From: Chloroflexota bacterium
Lineage (GTDB): Bacteria; Chloroflexota; Anaerolineae; Anaerolineales; Villigracilaceae
Length of the DNA: 9,481 nt
Reading direction: 5' to 3'
Assembly (NCBI GenBank): GCA_026389975.1
Contig: JAPLGV010000344.1
Span: forward strand, 1-9,481
Program-made: the position numbers and the translations under genes
Part shown: piece by piece, positions 6,720 to 9,481 of the stretch
How positions within the stretch are numbered: position 1 is the stretch's first letter
Layout of the letters: each line of letters opens with the position of its first letter
The notes under the pieces: model-generated
Seen by the model: the letters and a program-made list of their open reading frames with translations, nothing else
Databases searched by the model: none
What the model was told of the DNA's origin: nothing

Positions 6720-6917
6720 TTACTCAAAATCCTTATAAGCACGCCGCTTGTAACGCCGAATAGCCTTTTTTTGATCCATACGTCGTTGCTCACTCTTGGA
6801 CACAAACCAGCGCTTGCGGCGCACCGTGCTCAAGACACCGTTCTTTACAATCTTTTTGCGGAACCGCTTGAGCAATTGATCTTGAGATTCATTGTTGCGT
6901 AAATTTACGACCGTCAA
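6720..6917 (-). CDS. rpsU: Small ribosomal subunit protein bS21
   Basis: The 65-residue bS21, a component of the 30S subunit near the mRNA exit, starts MTVVNLRNNESQDQLLKRF and ends in a very basic tail (RRYKRRAYKD). The start is a TTG (6917-6915), chosen because the bS21 family begins exactly there and a nine-base Shine-Dalgarno, AAGGAGGTG, sits six bases upstream. An in-frame ATG further out (6974) would put codons for MTVISRVFVYSS inside the terminator and the Shine-Dalgarno and has no family support. infA follows in the same operon. The leader upstream carries several hairpins, suggesting control by attenuation or by masking of the ribosome binding site. Confidence 0.93.
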   Translation of the reverse strand: MTVVNLRNNESQDQLLKRFRKKIVKNGVLSTVRRKRWFVSKSEQRRMDQKKAIRRYKRRAYKDFE

Positions 6918-6923
6918 CTGCCT

Positions 6924-6946
6924 CACCTCCTTCCATTTGGAGGAAT
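6924..6946 (-). promoter_or_regulatory. rpsU Shine-Dalgarno with a possible masking hairpin
   Basis: AAGGAGGTG (6932-6924) is fully complementary to the canonical 16S rRNA 3' end, a strong site that could compensate for the TTG start codon. Just upstream, TCCTCC (6944-6939) can pair with GGAAGGA (6934-6928), leaving one bulged A and a 4-base loop, AAAT. It can also pair as CCTCC with GGAGG (6930-6926). Either fold would cover the ribosome binding site, giving a simple on/off element. Confidence 0.55.
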
Positions 6947-6950
6947 AAAC

Positions 6951-6981
6951 AAAAACTCGGCTTATCACAGTCACAGCCGAG
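6951..6981 (-). terminator. Intrinsic terminator or attenuator in the rpsU leader
   Basis: On the - strand, CTCGGCT (6981-6975) pairs with AGCCGAG (6962-6956) around a 12-base loop, followed by TTTTTGTTT. It lies between the 5S rRNA and rpsU. It can end transcripts leaving the rRNA operon, act as an attenuator for the promoter at 7104-7132, or both. Confidence 0.65.
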
Positions 6982-6986
6982 GGCGT

Positions 6987-7076
6987 TTAATACTTGGATA
7001 AGTACTAACCTATCATCAAGAATTTCGCGCTGCACACACTCCTTGATTGCCAGAGAAAACGATCAAAACGGCAATC
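6987..7076 (-). promoter_or_regulatory. Two further leader hairpins upstream of rpsU
   Basis: On the - strand, TTAGTACTT (7008-7000) pairs with AAGTATTAA (6995-6987) over nine pairs, one of them G-U, with loop ATCC. Earlier in the leader, GATTGCC (7076-7070) pairs with GGCAATC (7051-7045) around 18 bases. With the terminator at 6951-6981 and the hairpin over the Shine-Dalgarno, the leader has at least four stem-loops. It matches no riboswitch or bS21 leader motif that I can recall with confidence. Confidence 0.45.
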
Positions 7077-7103
7077 GACACGGGCTGGTCTGTGAACGAA
7101 TGA

Positions 7104-7132
7104 ATTATACCTTATGAAAGAACTGATGAGAA
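7104..7132 (-). promoter_or_regulatory. Sigma70-type promoter of rpsU-infA
   Basis: On the - strand the -35-like TTCTCA (7132-7127) and a perfect -10 TATAAT (7109-7104) are 17 bases apart. It begins 13 bases beyond the 5S rRNA 3' end. Transcription would start near 7097, giving a leader of about 180 nt before the rpsU TTG. Confidence 0.65.
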
Positions 7133-7144
7133 GAGAAAAGTCTC

Positions 7145-7260
7145 TTTGGCAATGACCTACTCTCCCAGGCAGTTACCCACCAAGTACCATCGGCGCTGAC
7201 GAGCTTAACTTCCGGGTTCGGGATGGGACCGGGTGTACCCTCGTCGCTCAAATCACCAAA
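7145..7260 (-). rRNA. rrf: 5S ribosomal RNA
   Basis: About 116 nt, recognised from the conserved CCCATCCCGAACCCGGAAGT loop region and the CGCCGATGGTA segment. The ends pair as helix I: TTTGGTGAT at the 5' end with ATTGCCAAA at the 3' end, all nine positions including G-U. The pairing continues seven further bases outside the mature ends (AAGTCTC with GAGACTT, 7267-7261 with 7144-7138), a likely processing stem. An alternative small hairpin, AAGAGA-CTTT-TCTCTT (7146-7131), competes with it. Ends are approximate. Confidence 0.95.
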
Positions 7261-7267
7261 GAGACTT

Positions 7268-7335
7268 ATTCTCTAACTTGTAGCTGAATAGTTATTGTTG
7301 TTGATGTAGGAACAATATCAAGTTCTCCGCACCAC
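7268..7335 (-). other. 23S-5S internal transcribed spacer
   Basis: This spacer is A/T-rich and has no tRNA gene. It holds nested inverted repeats: AACTTG (7275-7280) with CAAGTT (7319-7324), enclosing TATTGTT (7293-7299) with AACAATA (7311-7317). As RNA this would be one interrupted hairpin, a plausible RNase III or other processing signal between the two rRNAs. Confidence 0.6.

Positions 7336-9481
<2,146 letters not shown>

Noticed and set aside
6889..7035. A possible 48-residue leader ORF starting GTG in the rpsU leader
   Set aside because: The AAGGAG before it is only three bases from the GTG, the frame runs through the terminator and Shine-Dalgarno region, and the translation shows no run of one amino acid as expected for a leader peptide.
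7268..7335. A tRNA gene in the 23S-5S spacer
   Set aside because: There is no cloverleaf, T-arm or acceptor stem; the spacer is under 70 bases and A/T-rich.

Overview
The window looks like bacterial chromosome from an anaerobe or facultative anaerobe. A member of Chloroflexota (Anaerolineae-like) is my best guess. It rests on the Thr/Pro-rich LysM lipoprotein and the overall style of the proteins, and was not confirmed by any search. A full-length pyruvate:ferredoxin oxidoreductase (PFOR) points to ferredoxin-based anaerobic carbon metabolism. Nothing looks like a phage, plasmid, insertion sequence or CRISPR locus.

Left part, + strand (1-6424). Bases 1-146 are non-coding, rich in inverted repeats and closed by an intrinsic terminator, so they may be the 3' part of an unidentified RNA. 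Two short tandem direct repeats and a strong sigma70-type promoter (250-278) follow. Next come a LysM lipoprotein (325-993), an intrinsic terminator (1012-1044), a NUDIX ADP-ribose pyrophosphatase-like gene (1054-1590) whose ribosome binding site abuts the terminator U-tract, and then a regulatory gap with a dyad. PFOR (1735-5292) is separated by a perfect 18-bp palindrome from a dihydroorotate-dehydrogenase-like flavoprotein (5360-6361). A strong terminator (6387-6424) ends this side. PFOR and the flavoprotein probably form a two-gene operon.

Right part, - strand (6445-9481). Transcription converges from the right. The order along the transcript is 23S rRNA (3' three quarters only, cut by the window end), a structured 23S-5S spacer, 5S rRNA, a promoter, a leader of about 180 nt holding several hairpins and an intrinsic terminator, rpsU (bS21, TTG start with a nine-base perfect Shine-Dalgarno) and infA (IF-1). 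The two translation genes therefore sit directly behind an rRNA operon and may respond to its read-through or to signals in their own leader.

The points most worth a second look are the attenuator-like rpsU-infA leader, the PFOR-linked flavoprotein that lacks the usual DHOD catalytic loop, the long palindrome between those two genes, the terminator-capped structured region at the left edge, and the terminator/ribosome-binding-site junction before the NUDIX gene. No clearly new multi-gene system is visible. Most of the window is housekeeping DNA.
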